The notes under the pieces were generated by a model. It searched no databases, was not told the DNA's origin, and worked only from the letters and a program-made list of their open reading frames with translations. Below are positions 1 through 10,966 of a DNA stretch of 64,000 bases, one piece after another. This stretch comes from Frondihabitans sucicola. GTDB lineage: Bacteria > Actinomycetota > Actinomycetes > Actinomycetales > Microbacteriaceae. The stretch spans positions 1,922,001 through 1,986,000 of the forward strand of contig NZ_AP027732.1 of assembly GCF_030296615.1 (NCBI RefSeq), read 5' to 3'. The translations under genes and the position numbers were made by a program. Every line of letters starts with the position of its first letter. The first letter of the stretch is position 1.

Positions 1-337
1 AGCCGCGCAGGCCGGTCTCGGTCGCGTCGTCGACCTCTCCAAGGACGAGTTCGCCGGGCGCGACAACGCCCTGCCGGCCGAGGGCGCCCGGGTGCTCGTC
101 GGCCTCGCGCTCGAGGGCAAGCGCGCCGCGCGCGCGGAGTACCCCGTCCTCGATCCTGCTGGAGTCGTCGTCGGCGAGGTGACCAGCGGGGCCCTCTCGC
201 CGACGCTCGGTCACCCGGTCGCCATGGCGTACGTCGATCCTGATTTCTCCACCGTCGGAACCGCGCTCGGTGTCGACGTGCGCGGCACCACCATTCCTGC
301 GACCGTCGTCGCGCTCCCCTTCTACAAGCGCTCCTGA
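1..337 (+). CDS. gcvT: Glycine cleavage system T protein (aminomethyltransferase), 3' part only
   Basis: C-terminal end of the aminomethyltransferase of the glycine cleavage system, which transfers the one-carbon unit from aminomethylated H protein to tetrahydrofolate. The window opens inside the gene; codons begin at base 2 and about 111 residues remain. The segment [13 protein letters not shown] and the closing VVALPFYKR are the usual C-terminal barrel features of GcvT. The stop is followed after 11 bases by gcvH and then gcvP, the standard T-H-P operon order, so identity rests on both sequence and context. Any glycine riboswitch would lie upstream of the window. Asp-Pro-Ala at 152-159 is written with the rare codons GAT CCT. 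Confidence 0.93.
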   Translation, partial: AAQAGLGRVVDLSKDEFAGRDNALPAEGARVLVGLALEGKRAARAEYPVLDPAGVVVGEVTSGALSPTLGHPVAMAYVDPDFSTVGTALGVDVRGTTIPATVVALPFYKRS

Positions 338-348
338 AAGGGCCACCC

Positions 349-719
349 GTGTCTGACCTCACCACCCTCAAATACACCGCCGAGCACGAGTGGCTCCTGA
401 TCGACGGCGGCACCGCCACCGTCGGCATCACCGACTACGCGGCCGACAAACTCGGCGACGTCGTCTACGTCGACCTTCCCGCCGTCGGAACCGACGTCGA
501 GGCGGGCAAGGTCGTGGGCGAGATCGAGTCGACCAAGTCGGTGGGCGAGCTCTTCGCGCCGGTCCTCGGCACGGTCCTCGCGATCAACGACGCCGTGGTC
601 GACGCGCCCGACCTGGTGAACTCGTCGCCGTTCGACGACGGCTGGCTGATCAGGATCACGCTCTCGGGCGATCTCCCGACGCTCCTGAGCCGCGACGAGT
701 ACGTCGCCCTGACCGCCGA

Positions 720-723
<4 letters not shown>
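349..723 (+). CDS. gcvH: Glycine cleavage system H protein (lipoyl carrier)
   Basis: A 124-residue lipoyl carrier that shuttles the aminomethyl group between P, T and L proteins. The lipoylation motif is clear: ESTKS with the acceptor lysine at about residue 63, preceded by the conserved GDVVYVDLP strand. The start is GTG, reading M-S-D-L-T-T-L-K-Y, with AAAGGG upstream as ribosome site. Its stop overlaps the gcvP start (ATGA), implying translational coupling. Length is normal for the family (about 125-130 residues). Confidence 0.97.
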
Positions 724-3619
<2,896 letters not shown>

Positions 3620-3635
3620 AGGTTCCTACCCCGCT

Positions 3636-3705
3636 GCCGCAAAACGTTTTGCGGACACATCCACGTGCCGCGGCGCGTGGATGTGTCCGCGAAACGTTTT
3701 GCGGC
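3636..3705. repeat. Long inverted repeat between gcvP and the peroxiredoxin gene; possible bidirectional terminator
   Basis: Two 30-base arms (3636-3665 and 3676-3705) match at 29 of 30 positions around a 10-base loop. Each arm contains its own near-palindrome built on AAACGTTTTGCG, so the region can fold as one long cruciform or two small ones. It sits between two genes that converge on it, where a bidirectional terminator is expected. Downstream, 3706-3770 holds degenerate copies of a GCAGGAGG-type motif running into the end of the peroxiredoxin gene. Confidence 0.8.
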
Positions 3706-3752
3706 GGAATGCAGGAGGAGGAATGCAGGAAGCGGGGTGCAGGAGGCCGGCT

Positions 3753-4238
3753 TCAGGAGGCGACGTGCAGGCCGGCGAGAGCCTGTTGGATGACGCCGGC
3801 CGACTGGAACTTCGCGCCGACGAGGGAGACGTGCTTCCAGGCGATGAGGCCTGCCGAGTCGATCACGAAGACCGAGCGACGCAGGCCCAGCCCCTTGAGG
3901 CCGACACCGTAGCGTCGGACGGCTGTCCCGTTCTCGTCGGCGAGGAGCGGAAACGAGAGTCCCTGGTGGCGGGCGAAGTGTTCGTGACTCTCGACGCCCT
4001 GCTTGCTGATGCCCCACACCTCGGCGCCGAGCCCCTCGAAGCCGGCGAGTTCGGACTGGTAGCTGCACAGCTGCGCGGTGCAGACGGCCGTCTCGTCACC
4101 GGGGTAGAACGCCAGCACGACGGGGGAGCCGTGCCGGGCGGAGAGGCAGAAGGTGCTCTTCTCGACGGCACCGTCGACCAGACGAATGCCCGGCAGAGAG
4201 AAATCGGGGGCGATGTCGCCGATCTCGGGAGTGCTCAT
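3753..4238 (-). CDS. Thiol peroxidase of the Bcp/PrxQ peroxiredoxin type
   Basis: A 161-residue cytoplasmic peroxiredoxin that reduces hydrogen peroxide and organic peroxides using a cysteine thiol. The motif YPGDETAVCTAQLCSY gives the peroxidatic Cys at residue 53 and a resolving Cys five residues later at 58, the spacing typical of Bcp/PrxQ enzymes. The start ATG is preceded by TACGCT on the minus strand (4245-4250) with only six bases between, so the message is probably leaderless. It is convergent with gcvP and separated from it by the large inverted repeat. The gene symbol bcp would fit, but the exact subgroup is not certain. Confidence 0.9.
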   Translation of the reverse strand: MSTPEIGDIAPDFSLPGIRLVDGAVEKSTFCLSARHGSPVVLAFYPGDETAVCTAQLCSYQSELAGFEGLGAEVWGISKQGVESHEHFARHQGLSFPLLADENGTAVRRYGVGLKGLGLRRSVFVIDSAGLIAWKHVSLVGAKFQSAGVIQQALAGLHVAS

Positions 4239-4281
4239 TGCACGAGCGTACGACGCCCAACCTTTCGGCCGGCGGTGAATC

Positions 4282-5075
4282 TCAGTGCGTCCCGAACAGG
4301 GACGGGAACGCCGCTGCCGCCCACGGATAGCCCACGAACACGGCGGCGTCCATGAGGAAGTGGGCGATCACGAGGGGAGGATCCGCCCGAATCGCATGTA
4401 GAGCCAGCCGAAGACGACGCCCATGACCGCGTTGCCGACGAACGCCCCGAAGCCCTGATAGAGGTGGTAGGTGCCGCGCAGCAGGGCGGCGGAGAGCAGG
4501 ATCGGCCACGTCGACCATCCGAGGTCTTTGAGCCGCGCGAAGAGGTACGCCACGACGATGACCTCCTCGGTGACGCCGGAGCGGAACGCCGACAGCAGGA
4601 GCACCGGCACCGTCCACCAGTGGGCGGCCAGATTGGTCGGGACCACGTCGACCGTGATGCCGATCGCGCGCCCGACGAAGTACAGCGCCAGTCCGGGAAT
4701 CCCGATGGCGAGCGCGAGACCAGCACCGCCCAGCGCATCCTTGCCGACCCGGGAGAAGTCGATGCCGAGCCGCGCCAGATGCGGCGCCGCGGTCTTCCAG
4801 AGCAGAAACCCCACGAGGACGACCGGAACCAGGTCGAAGGCGTTCTCGAGCACCTGGTAGACGAAGTCGAACAGTTCTCGGCTGTCCAAAGAGGTGTTGA
4901 GCGTGGCAGTCTGGCTCGAGAGCGACTTGGACCTGGTCAGAAGGTCCAGGATCTGCACGACGGAGTAGACCGCGCTCGCTCCGAGCGAGAGACCGAGGAC
5001 CAACAGGATCTCGGCGCGGATCCGCCCGCGAGTCACCCCTTCTGGCAGCGTCTCGGCGAGTGGGTAATCGGGCAT
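4282..5075 (-). CDS. CPBP-family intramembrane metalloprotease (CAAX protease homologue); frame interrupted near the 3' end
   Basis: Membrane protein of the CAAX prenyl protease/bacteriocin-processing (CPBP, Abi) family. Family motifs are visible: TEEVIV (Glu pair about 170-171), RGTYHLYQG (His about 204) and GNAVMG (Asn about 215), lying in membrane helices; about eight hydrophobic segments are present. The frame stops at 4368 but the adjoining frame supplies LVIAHFLMDAAVFVGYP, the usual last helix, ending at 4282. One missing base in the G run 4375-4378 (C run on the coding strand) explains the break, giving about 264 residues. The start ATG has AGGAGG eight bases upstream. It diverges from the oligopeptide transporter operon. 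The substrate is unknown. Confidence 0.85.
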
Positions 5076-5207
5076 GCGTCCTCCTGGTCGTCGCCCATGA
5101 TGTCAGATCGTTACGAAGCACTTGCGTCTGCGGGGTGCAACTGCTTACTCCTCAAAACGCAACTTTGTTGCGCCGCATCCCAAATCGACGCACAAAAGCA
5201 ATCAATC

Positions 5208-5276
5208 TCGCAACGAATTTGCTCGGCGTGTTTCCAAGTCGTAACGCTTTCGCCCGTGGTTTGGCGTTTCGCAACG
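5208..5276. promoter_or_regulatory. Three phased copies of TCGYAACG in the control region of the oligopeptide transporter operon
   Basis: The stretch 5076-5364 has no gene and is visibly richer in A+T than its surroundings. It contains TCGCAACG at 5208-5215, TCGTAACG at 5239-5246 and TCGCAACG at 5269-5276, spaced 31 and 30 bases, close to three helical turns. A fourth copy in reverse orientation (CGTTACGA, 5109-5116) lies nearer the divergent CAAX protease gene. This arrangement suggests binding sites for a regulator that sits on one face of the helix. The regulator is not identifiable here. A good ribosome site AGGAGGAAC at 5351-5359 precedes the GTG start at 5365. Confidence 0.5.
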
Positions 5277-5364
5277 CGTTCCTTATGGTCTTCTTATCCA
5301 GAGCGGATCGTCCTGCCTTCAGCAGGGTGCCGCTGTGCGTCACATTCCACAGGAGGAACATTCA

Positions 5365-7002
5365 GTGAAAATCACTGGTAAGCGGCTGCGCCCGCTCTTC
5401 GGCGCCATTGCGATCGTGGGAGCGGCCAGCGTCGTCCTCGCGGGCTGCAGCTCGTCGAGCAGCACGAGCCCCACGAAGTCGGCCGCAGCAGGCGACACGT
5501 CCGCGGTCATCTCGACGAACGGCAGCGAGCCGCAGAACCCGCTGATCCCGTCCAACACCACCGAGACCGGCGGCGGCAAGATCGTCACCTCCATCTTCGA
5601 AGGTCTGGTCAGCTACGACGCCAAGGGTGCCACGGTCAACGAGGTCGCGAAGAGCATCAAGTCGTCCGACCAGCAGAACTGGGACATCAAGCTCAACAGC
5701 GGCTGGAAGTTCACCGACGGCACCGCCGTGACTGCTGAGTCGTTCACCAAGGCCTGGGACTGGGCGGCCAAGTTCTCCAACGCCCAGAGCGCCGGCTACT
5801 TCTTTTCCAACTTCAAGGGCTTCGACGCCGCGAAAGACTCCGACCTCGACCTGACCGTCGTCAGCCCGACCGAGTTCAAGGTCGCGCTCACCGCTCCCCA
5901 GGCCGACTTCCCCCTGAGCCTCGGCTACTCGGCGTTCTACCCGCTGCCCGCGTCCTTCTACAAGGACACGAAGGCGTTCGGCCAGAACCCCGTCGGCAAC
6001 GGCCCGTACAAGCTCAAGTCGGCCACGGCGTGGACCCACAACGTGGGCATCAACCTCGTGACCAACAAGGACTACAAGGGCAAGCGCAAGCCGGTCAACG
6101 GTGGTCTGGACATCAAGTTCTACACCACGACCGAGGCCGCCTACGCCGACGTCCAGTCGGGCAACCTCGACATCCTCGACGCCGTTCCGGCTTCCGACTT
6201 CGCGACCTACAAGTCGGACTTCCCGAACACCAACGCCAACCAGGCGGCGGCGATCTTCCAGTCGGTGACGATCCCCAGCTACCTCGCTCACTTCGGTGAA
6301 GACAAAGAAGGCAAGCTGCGCCGCGAGGCCATCTCGCTCGCGATCAACCGCGCCCAGGTGACCAAGGTCATCTTCCAGGGCACGCGCACCCCGGCGAAAG
6401 ACTTCACGTCGCCGACGATCGACGGTTACTCGGGCAGCCTCAAGGGCAACGACGTCCTGACCTACAACAAGACCAAGGCCAAGAAGCTCTGGGCCGAAGC
6501 CAACGCGATCTCGCCCTACAGCGGCACCTTCAGCATCTCCTACAACGCTGACGGCGACCACAAGACCTGGGTCGACGCGGTTGCGAACAGCATCTCCTCC
6601 ACGCTCGGCATCAAGGCCGAGGGCAAGTCGTACCCGATCTTCTCGGCTCTCCTCGCCGACGAGTCGGCTCACAAGATGACCGGCGCCTTCCGCTCCGGTT
6701 GGCAGGCCGACTACCCGTCGCTGTACGACTTCCTGGCTCCGCTGTACGGCACCGGACAGGGCTCGAACTACGGTCAGTACACGAGCAAGGAGTTCGACAA
6801 CTACATGACCGAGGGTTCGGCCAAGACCACCGTCGCGGCGGCCAACAAGGTCTACCAGAGCGCTCAGGAGCTGCTCCTGAAAGACCTGCCGGCCATTCCG
6901 CTGTGGTACTCGAACGTCACCGGCGTCTGGAGCACCAAGGTCGACAACGTCAAGTTCGGGTGGGATTCGGTTCCGCTGTACTTCGAGGTTTCGAAGAAGT
7001 AG
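5365..7002 (+). CDS. oppA: Oligopeptide ABC transporter substrate-binding lipoprotein (SBP family 5)
   Basis: A 545-residue solute-binding lipoprotein of the OppA/DppA family that captures peptides outside the membrane. The GTG start at 5365 follows AGGAGGAAC and yields a signal peptide ending in the lipobox VLAGC, with the lipidated Cys at about residue 28 followed by a Ser/Thr-rich linker. Family features include TNGSEPQNPLIPSNT near the mature N terminus, SGWKFTDGTAVTAESFTKAW, NPVGNGPYKL and KDLPAIPLWY. It is first in an oppA-B-C-DF operon. A strong hairpin after the stop probably lowers read-through so that binding protein exceeds permease. Ligand preference cannot be read from sequence; oppA is used by operon analogy. 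Confidence 0.93.
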   Translation: MKITGKRLRPLFGAIAIVGAASVVLAGCSSSSSTSPTKSAAAGDTSAVISTNGSEPQNPLIPSNTTETGGGKIVTSIFEGLVSYDAKGATVNEVAKSIKSSDQQNWDIKLNSGWKFTDGTAVTAESFTKAWDWAAKFSNAQSAGYFFSNFKGFDAAKDSDLDLTVVSPTEFKVALTAPQADFPLSLGYSAFYPLPASFYKDTKAFGQNPVGNGPYKLKSATAWTHNVGINLVTNKDYKGKRKPVNGGLDIKFYTTTEAAYADVQSGNLDILDAVPASDFATYKSDFPNTNANQAAAIFQSVTIPSYLAHFGEDKEGKLRREAISLAINRAQVTKVIFQGTRTPAKDFTSPTIDGYSGSLKGNDVLTYNKTKAKKLWAEANAISPYSGTFSISYNADGDHKTWVDAVANSISSTLGIKAEGKSYPIFSALLADESAHKMTGAFRSGWQADYPSLYDFLAPLYGTGQGSNYGQYTSKEFDNYMTEGSAKTTVAAANKVYQSAQELLLKDLPAIPLWYSNVTGVWSTKVDNVKFGWDSVPLYFEVSKK

Positions 7003-7035
7003 TAACTTCGCGTAACCTCACTTGATACAAAACTG

Positions 7036-7069
7036 AAAGGTCCGGGGTGGGTTTCACCCCGGACCTTTT
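7036..7069 (+). terminator. Hairpin between oppA and oppB, partial terminator or mRNA-stabilising stem
   Basis: A 14-bp perfect stem, AAAGGTCCGGGGTG paired with CACCCCGGACCTTT, closes a five-base loop and ends in a short T run. It lies 34 bases after oppA inside the operon, the usual place for a structure that makes the binding protein message more abundant than the permease message. Confidence 0.85.
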
Positions 7070-7134
7070 GGTGAGTTCCCTATCTGAATCATGATTGCGA
7101 CCAGTATGTTTTCGCAGAACCGAGAGGTGGCCTG

Positions 7135-8064
7135 ATGGTCTGGTACGCCAGCCGGCGCCTCCTCCAGCTCATCCCCGTCTTCTTCGGGGCCACGCTCCTC
7201 ATCTACTTCATGGTGTTCGCCCTCCCCGGCGACCCGGTGGCTGCTCTCTACGGCGACAAGCAGCCCAGCCCCGAGGTGATCGCTCAGGTCCGGGCGCAGT
7301 TCAACCTCGACAAGCCCTTCATCGTCCAGTACCTGATCTGGATCGGGCACCTCTTCCAGGGCAACCTGGGCACCACCTTCTCGGGCATCCCCGTGATCGA
7401 CCAGCTCAAGCAGGCCTTCCCGATCACGTTCCGGCTCTCGATGCTCGCCCTCCTGTTCGAGGCCGTCGCCGGCATCCTGGTCGGCCTCGTGTCCGGCCTT
7501 CGCCGCGGCAAGATCTTCGACAACAGCGCCCTCGTCGTGAGCCTCCTGCTCATCTCGGTGCCGACGTTCGTCATCGGCTTCCTGCTCCAGTACTTCTTCG
7601 GTGTCAAATGGGGGCTGTTCTCCACGACGGTGAGCGCTGCTGCTCCCTGGCACGAGCTGGTCCTGCCCGCCATCGTGCTGGCCACCGTCTCGTTCGCGTA
7701 CATCGTGCGGCTCACCCGTTCGTCGGTGGCCGAGACCATGAACGCCGACTTCGTCCGCACGGCCACCGCCAAGGGCCTCCCGCGCCGTCGCGTGATCTAC
7801 GTTCACATCCTGCGCAACTCGCTGGTACCGGTCGTCACCTACCTCGGTGTCGACATCGGCTCGCTCATGGTCGGTGCGATCGTGACCGAGGGAATCTTCA
7901 ACATCCAGGGCGTGGGTGGCACCGTGTACAAGGCGATCCAGCTCGGGCAGGGGCCGACCGTCGTCGCCTTCGTCGCGATCATGGTCATCATCTTCATGCT
8001 GGCGAACCTGCTCGTCGACCTCCTGTACGCCCTCCTCGACCCCAGGATCCGTTATGCCAAGTAG
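7135..8064 (+). CDS. oppB: Oligopeptide ABC transporter permease (OppB/DppB type)
   Basis: A 309-residue inner-membrane permease. The N terminus MVWYASRRLLQLIPVFFGAT is the standard OppB start, and about six membrane segments follow. The EAA loop that contacts the ATPases is seen as NADFVRTATAKGLPRRRVI, with the later GAIVTEGIFNIQGVG segment also typical. A weak Shine-Dalgarno, AGAGGTGG, precedes the ATG. Its last eleven bases overlap the oppC start. It pairs with OppC to form the peptide channel. Confidence 0.95.
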   Translation: MVWYASRRLLQLIPVFFGATLLIYFMVFALPGDPVAALYGDKQPSPEVIAQVRAQFNLDKPFIVQYLIWIGHLFQGNLGTTFSGIPVIDQLKQAFPITFRLSMLALLFEAVAGILVGLVSGLRRGKIFDNSALVVSLLLISVPTFVIGFLLQYFFGVKWGLFSTTVSAAAPWHELVLPAIVLATVSFAYIVRLTRSSVAETMNADFVRTATAKGLPRRRVIYVHILRNSLVPVVTYLGVDIGSLMVGAIVTEGIFNIQGVGGTVYKAIQLGQGPTVVAFVAIMVIIFMLANLLVDLLYALLDPRIRYAK

Positions 8065-9004
8065 CCCCAGTCAGCTGTCCGCCGACCACTTCGTCGCGGA
8101 CCTCGAAGAGACGCCGATCCGGGCCGTCGACGCCGTCGACGAGAGCGAGAAGCCTCGAAGCAGCTGGACCGACGCCTGGGAGAGCATGCGTTCCCGGCCT
8201 CTGTTCTGGATCTCCGGCGTCCTGATCCTGCTGATCATCGCCGTGGCGATCTTCCCCGGTGTCTTCAACCACGTCAGCGCCACGTCCGCCAACCTGAACA
8301 ACAGCAACGGCTCTCCGCGGGCCGGCCACATCATGGGCTTCACCTACCAGGGCCAGGACGTCTACGCGCGACTCATCGTCGGTGCCCGGGCCTCGCTCAC
8401 GGTCGGTATCCTCGCGACGCTCATCTGCACCGTCATCGGCATCATCATCGGCGCCCTGGCCGGGTACTACGGCGGCTGGCTCGACGCGGTCGTGTCTCGC
8501 ATCGGGGACATCTTCTTCTCGATCCCGACCGTCCTCGGGGCGATCGTGATCATGACGACGATCCCCAACCGCACGCCGCTGACCGTCGCGGTGATCCTGG
8601 CCATCTTCGCGTGGCCGCAGGTCGCTCGGCAGATGCGCGGTGCCGTCATCTCGGCGGCTGCGACCGACTACGTGATGGCGTCCACGGCGCTGGGGGTCTC
8701 CCGATTCCGCATCCTGATCCGTCACGTCGTCCCCAATGCCATCAACCCGGTGATCGTGATCGCGACCGTGTCGCTGGGAACCTTCATCGTCGCCGAGTCG
8801 ACGCTGTCCTTCCTCGGCATCGGCCTCCCCGGAACGACCATCTCCTGGGGTAACGACATCAGCAGCGCGCAGACCTACCTGCGCACCGCGCCCCTGCCGC
8901 TGCTCTGGCCGGCCGTCGCCCTGAGCATCACCGTTCTCTCGTTCCTGATGATGGGTGACGTCGTCCGCGACGCGCTCGACCCGAAGGCGAGGGCCCGCCG
9001 ATGA
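8054..9004 (+). CDS. oppC: Oligopeptide ABC transporter permease (OppC/DppC type)
   Basis: A 316-residue second permease of the peptide transporter. It starts at ATG 8054, inside the end of oppB, and has the long cytoplasmic N-terminal region and first helix (LFWISGVLILLIIAVAIFP) of OppC. The EAA loop reads ATDYVMASTALGVSRFRIL, and GLPGTTISWGNDI is the usual periplasm-facing segment. The stop overlaps the next ATG (ATGA), so translation of the ATPase is coupled. Confidence 0.95.
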   Translation: MPSSPSQLSADHFVADLEETPIRAVDAVDESEKPRSSWTDAWESMRSRPLFWISGVLILLIIAVAIFPGVFNHVSATSANLNNSNGSPRAGHIMGFTYQGQDVYARLIVGARASLTVGILATLICTVIGIIIGALAGYYGGWLDAVVSRIGDIFFSIPTVLGAIVIMTTIPNRTPLTVAVILAIFAWPQVARQMRGAVISAAATDYVMASTALGVSRFRILIRHVVPNAINPVIVIATVSLGTFIVAESTLSFLGIGLPGTTISWGNDISSAQTYLRTAPLPLLWPAVALSITVLSFLMMGDVVRDALDPKARARR

Positions 9005-10761
9005 CCACCACCACCGAAACCAGCACGACCACGAATTTCGAGGCGCAGAAGGGCAAGCCCCTCCTCGAGATCAAGGGCCTGAACATCGGCTTCAAGACGC
9101 AGAACGGGTACGTCGAGGCCGTTCGCGGCGTCGACCTCTCGCTCGGGCAGGGTGAGACCCTCGCAATCGTCGGCGAATCCGGCTCGGGCAAGTCGACCAC
9201 GGCGACGTCGATCATCGATCTCCTTCCCGGTACGGGCAAAGTCACGTCGGGCGAGATCTGGTTCGACGGCAAGAATCTGGTCACGCTGCCGAAGGCCGAG
9301 CTGTCCGACATCCGGGGCCGCGAGATCGGCTACGTTCCGCAAGACCCGATGTCGAACCTCGATCCGGTGCTCAGCATCGGCTGGCAGGTCGAAGAGACGA
9401 TTCGCGCCAACCGCGTCGCCACGGGCCGCAAGGAGGTCAGGGCGCACGCCATCCAGGTGCTGAAAGACGCCGGGCTCTCCGACGCCGACAAGCGCCTCAA
9501 GCAGTACCCGCACCAGTTCTCCGGCGGTATGCGCCAGCGCGTCCTGATCGGCATCGGGCTTTCGTCGCGACCGAAGCTGCTCATCGCCGACGAGCCGACC
9601 TCGGCTCTCGACGTGACCGTGCAGCGTCGCATCCTCGATCACCTCGAGACGCTCACCCGCGACTACGGAACCTCGGTGCTCTTCATCACCCACGACCTCG
9701 GGCTCGCCGCCGAGCGCGCCGAGAAGCTCGTCGTCATGTACAAGGGCCGCGTCGTCGAGTCGGGGCCCTCGCAAGAGATCCTCGCGAACCCGCAGCACCC
9801 GTATACGCAGCGCCTCGTCGCTGCAGCACCGAGCCTCGCGAGTCGCAGGATCCAGTCGCAGATCAGCCCCAGCGTCACTCACGGTGTCACCGTGTCCGAC
9901 GTCGGCTCGGACGACGCCCTTCGCATCGAGCAGGCCCACGAGCGCGAGGCCGCCGCCAGCAAGGCGAAAGACTTCATCAAGGTCGAGAACCTGACGAAGG
10001 TCTACAACATCCGCCAGGGCGGCTTCAAGTCGCTCGAGCTGAAGGCCGTCGACGACGTCTCGTTCGAGATCCCGCGCGGCACCACGATGGCGCTGGTGGG
10101 CGAGTCCGGGTCGGGCAAGTCGACGGTCGCCAAGCTGGTCCTTCAGCTCGAATCGATCACCTCGGGCACCGTGGCGGTCGACGGACAATCCATCGGCGCC
10201 CTCAAGGGCCGCGAGCTGTTCGACTTCCGGCGTCGAGTGCAGCCGGTCTTCCAAGACCCCTACGGCTCCCTCGACCCGATGTACAGCGTCGGCAACACGA
10301 TCGCCGAACCGCTCACCACGCACAACATCGGCGATCGGGCGAGTCGGCAGGCGCGCGTGCGCGAGTTGCTCGAGCAGGTCTCGCTGCCGGTCTCGACCAT
10401 CAACCGGTATCCGAACGAATTGTCCGGCGGTCAGCGTCAGCGCATCGCCGTCGCGCGCGCTCTGGCTCTGAAGCCCGACGTCATCGTCCTCGACGAGGCG
10501 GTCTCAGCGCTCGACGTGCTGGTCCAGGGGCAGATCCTGAACCTGCTGACCGACCTGCAGTCCGAACTCGGCCTCACGTACCTCTTCATCACCCACGACC
10601 TCGCCGTCGTCCGGCTGGTCGCCGACAACGTGTGCGTGATGCAGAAGGGCAAGGTCGTCGAGCGGGCCACCACCGACGAGGTGTTCAGCAACCCGGAGCA
10701 GGCGTACACGCGCGATCTGCTCGAGGCGATCCCCGGGGCGAACTTTCAATTCGGAGCGTAG
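9001..10761 (+). CDS. Fused oligopeptide ABC transporter ATPase (OppD and OppF in one chain)
   Basis: A 586-residue double ATPase that powers peptide uptake. The first domain has Walker A GESGSGKST at about residues 58-66 and signature FSGGMRQRV; the second has an identical Walker A near residues 366-374 and signature LSGGQRQRI. Each domain ends with the C-terminal oligopeptide extension (NPQHPYTQRLVAAAPS and NPEQAYTRDLLEAIPG). Separate OppD and OppF proteins of about 330 residues each are the classical form; the single-chain version is common in actinobacteria. Two Walker A, two signatures and both Asp-Glu Walker B motifs are intact, so both sites should hydrolyse ATP. Confidence 0.95.
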   Translation: MTTTTETSTTTNFEAQKGKPLLEIKGLNIGFKTQNGYVEAVRGVDLSLGQGETLAIVGESGSGKSTTATSIIDLLPGTGKVTSGEIWFDGKNLVTLPKAELSDIRGREIGYVPQDPMSNLDPVLSIGWQVEETIRANRVATGRKEVRAHAIQVLKDAGLSDADKRLKQYPHQFSGGMRQRVLIGIGLSSRPKLLIADEPTSALDVTVQRRILDHLETLTRDYGTSVLFITHDLGLAAERAEKLVVMYKGRVVESGPSQEILANPQHPYTQRLVAAAPSLASRRIQSQISPSVTHGVTVSDVGSDDALRIEQAHEREAAASKAKDFIKVENLTKVYNIRQGGFKSLELKAVDDVSFEIPRGTTMALVGESGSGKSTVAKLVLQLESITSGTVAVDGQSIGALKGRELFDFRRRVQPVFQDPYGSLDPMYSVGNTIAEPLTTHNIGDRASRQARVRELLEQVSLPVSTINRYPNELSGGQRQRIAVARALALKPDVIVLDEAVSALDVLVQGQILNLLTDLQSELGLTYLFITHDLAVVRLVADNVCVMQKGKVVERATTDEVFSNPEQAYTRDLLEAIPGANFQFGA

Positions 10762-10812
10762 CGACGGATTGAAAGCAGACAAGCACAGCGCTTTCGGAGC
10801 GTAGCCACGAAA

Positions 10813-10842
10813 CAGCCCCGCAGGGTCCGCCCCGCGGGGCTG
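10813..10842 (+). terminator. Terminator of the oligopeptide transporter operon
   Basis: CAGCCCCGC pairs with GCGGGGCTG around a 12-base loop, followed by CTTCT. It is 50 bases after the ATPase stop. Between them the 16-base stretch TTCGGAGCGTAGcGAC of the gene end is nearly repeated (TTCGGAGCGTAGcCAC), a small local duplication. The rest of the gap up to typA holds a TAGACT hexamer at 10890-10895 that may be its -10. Confidence 0.75.
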
Positions 10843-10966
10843 CTTCTACGCCCTGAGAGGACGAATCCCGCTGTTCACCCGTCTCCGGGTAGACTCTTGA
10901 GGTCGGGGCCATGGTCGCCCCCATCGAGACTTTCTCCCATCCCCCTCTCCTGAAGGACGTATAACT

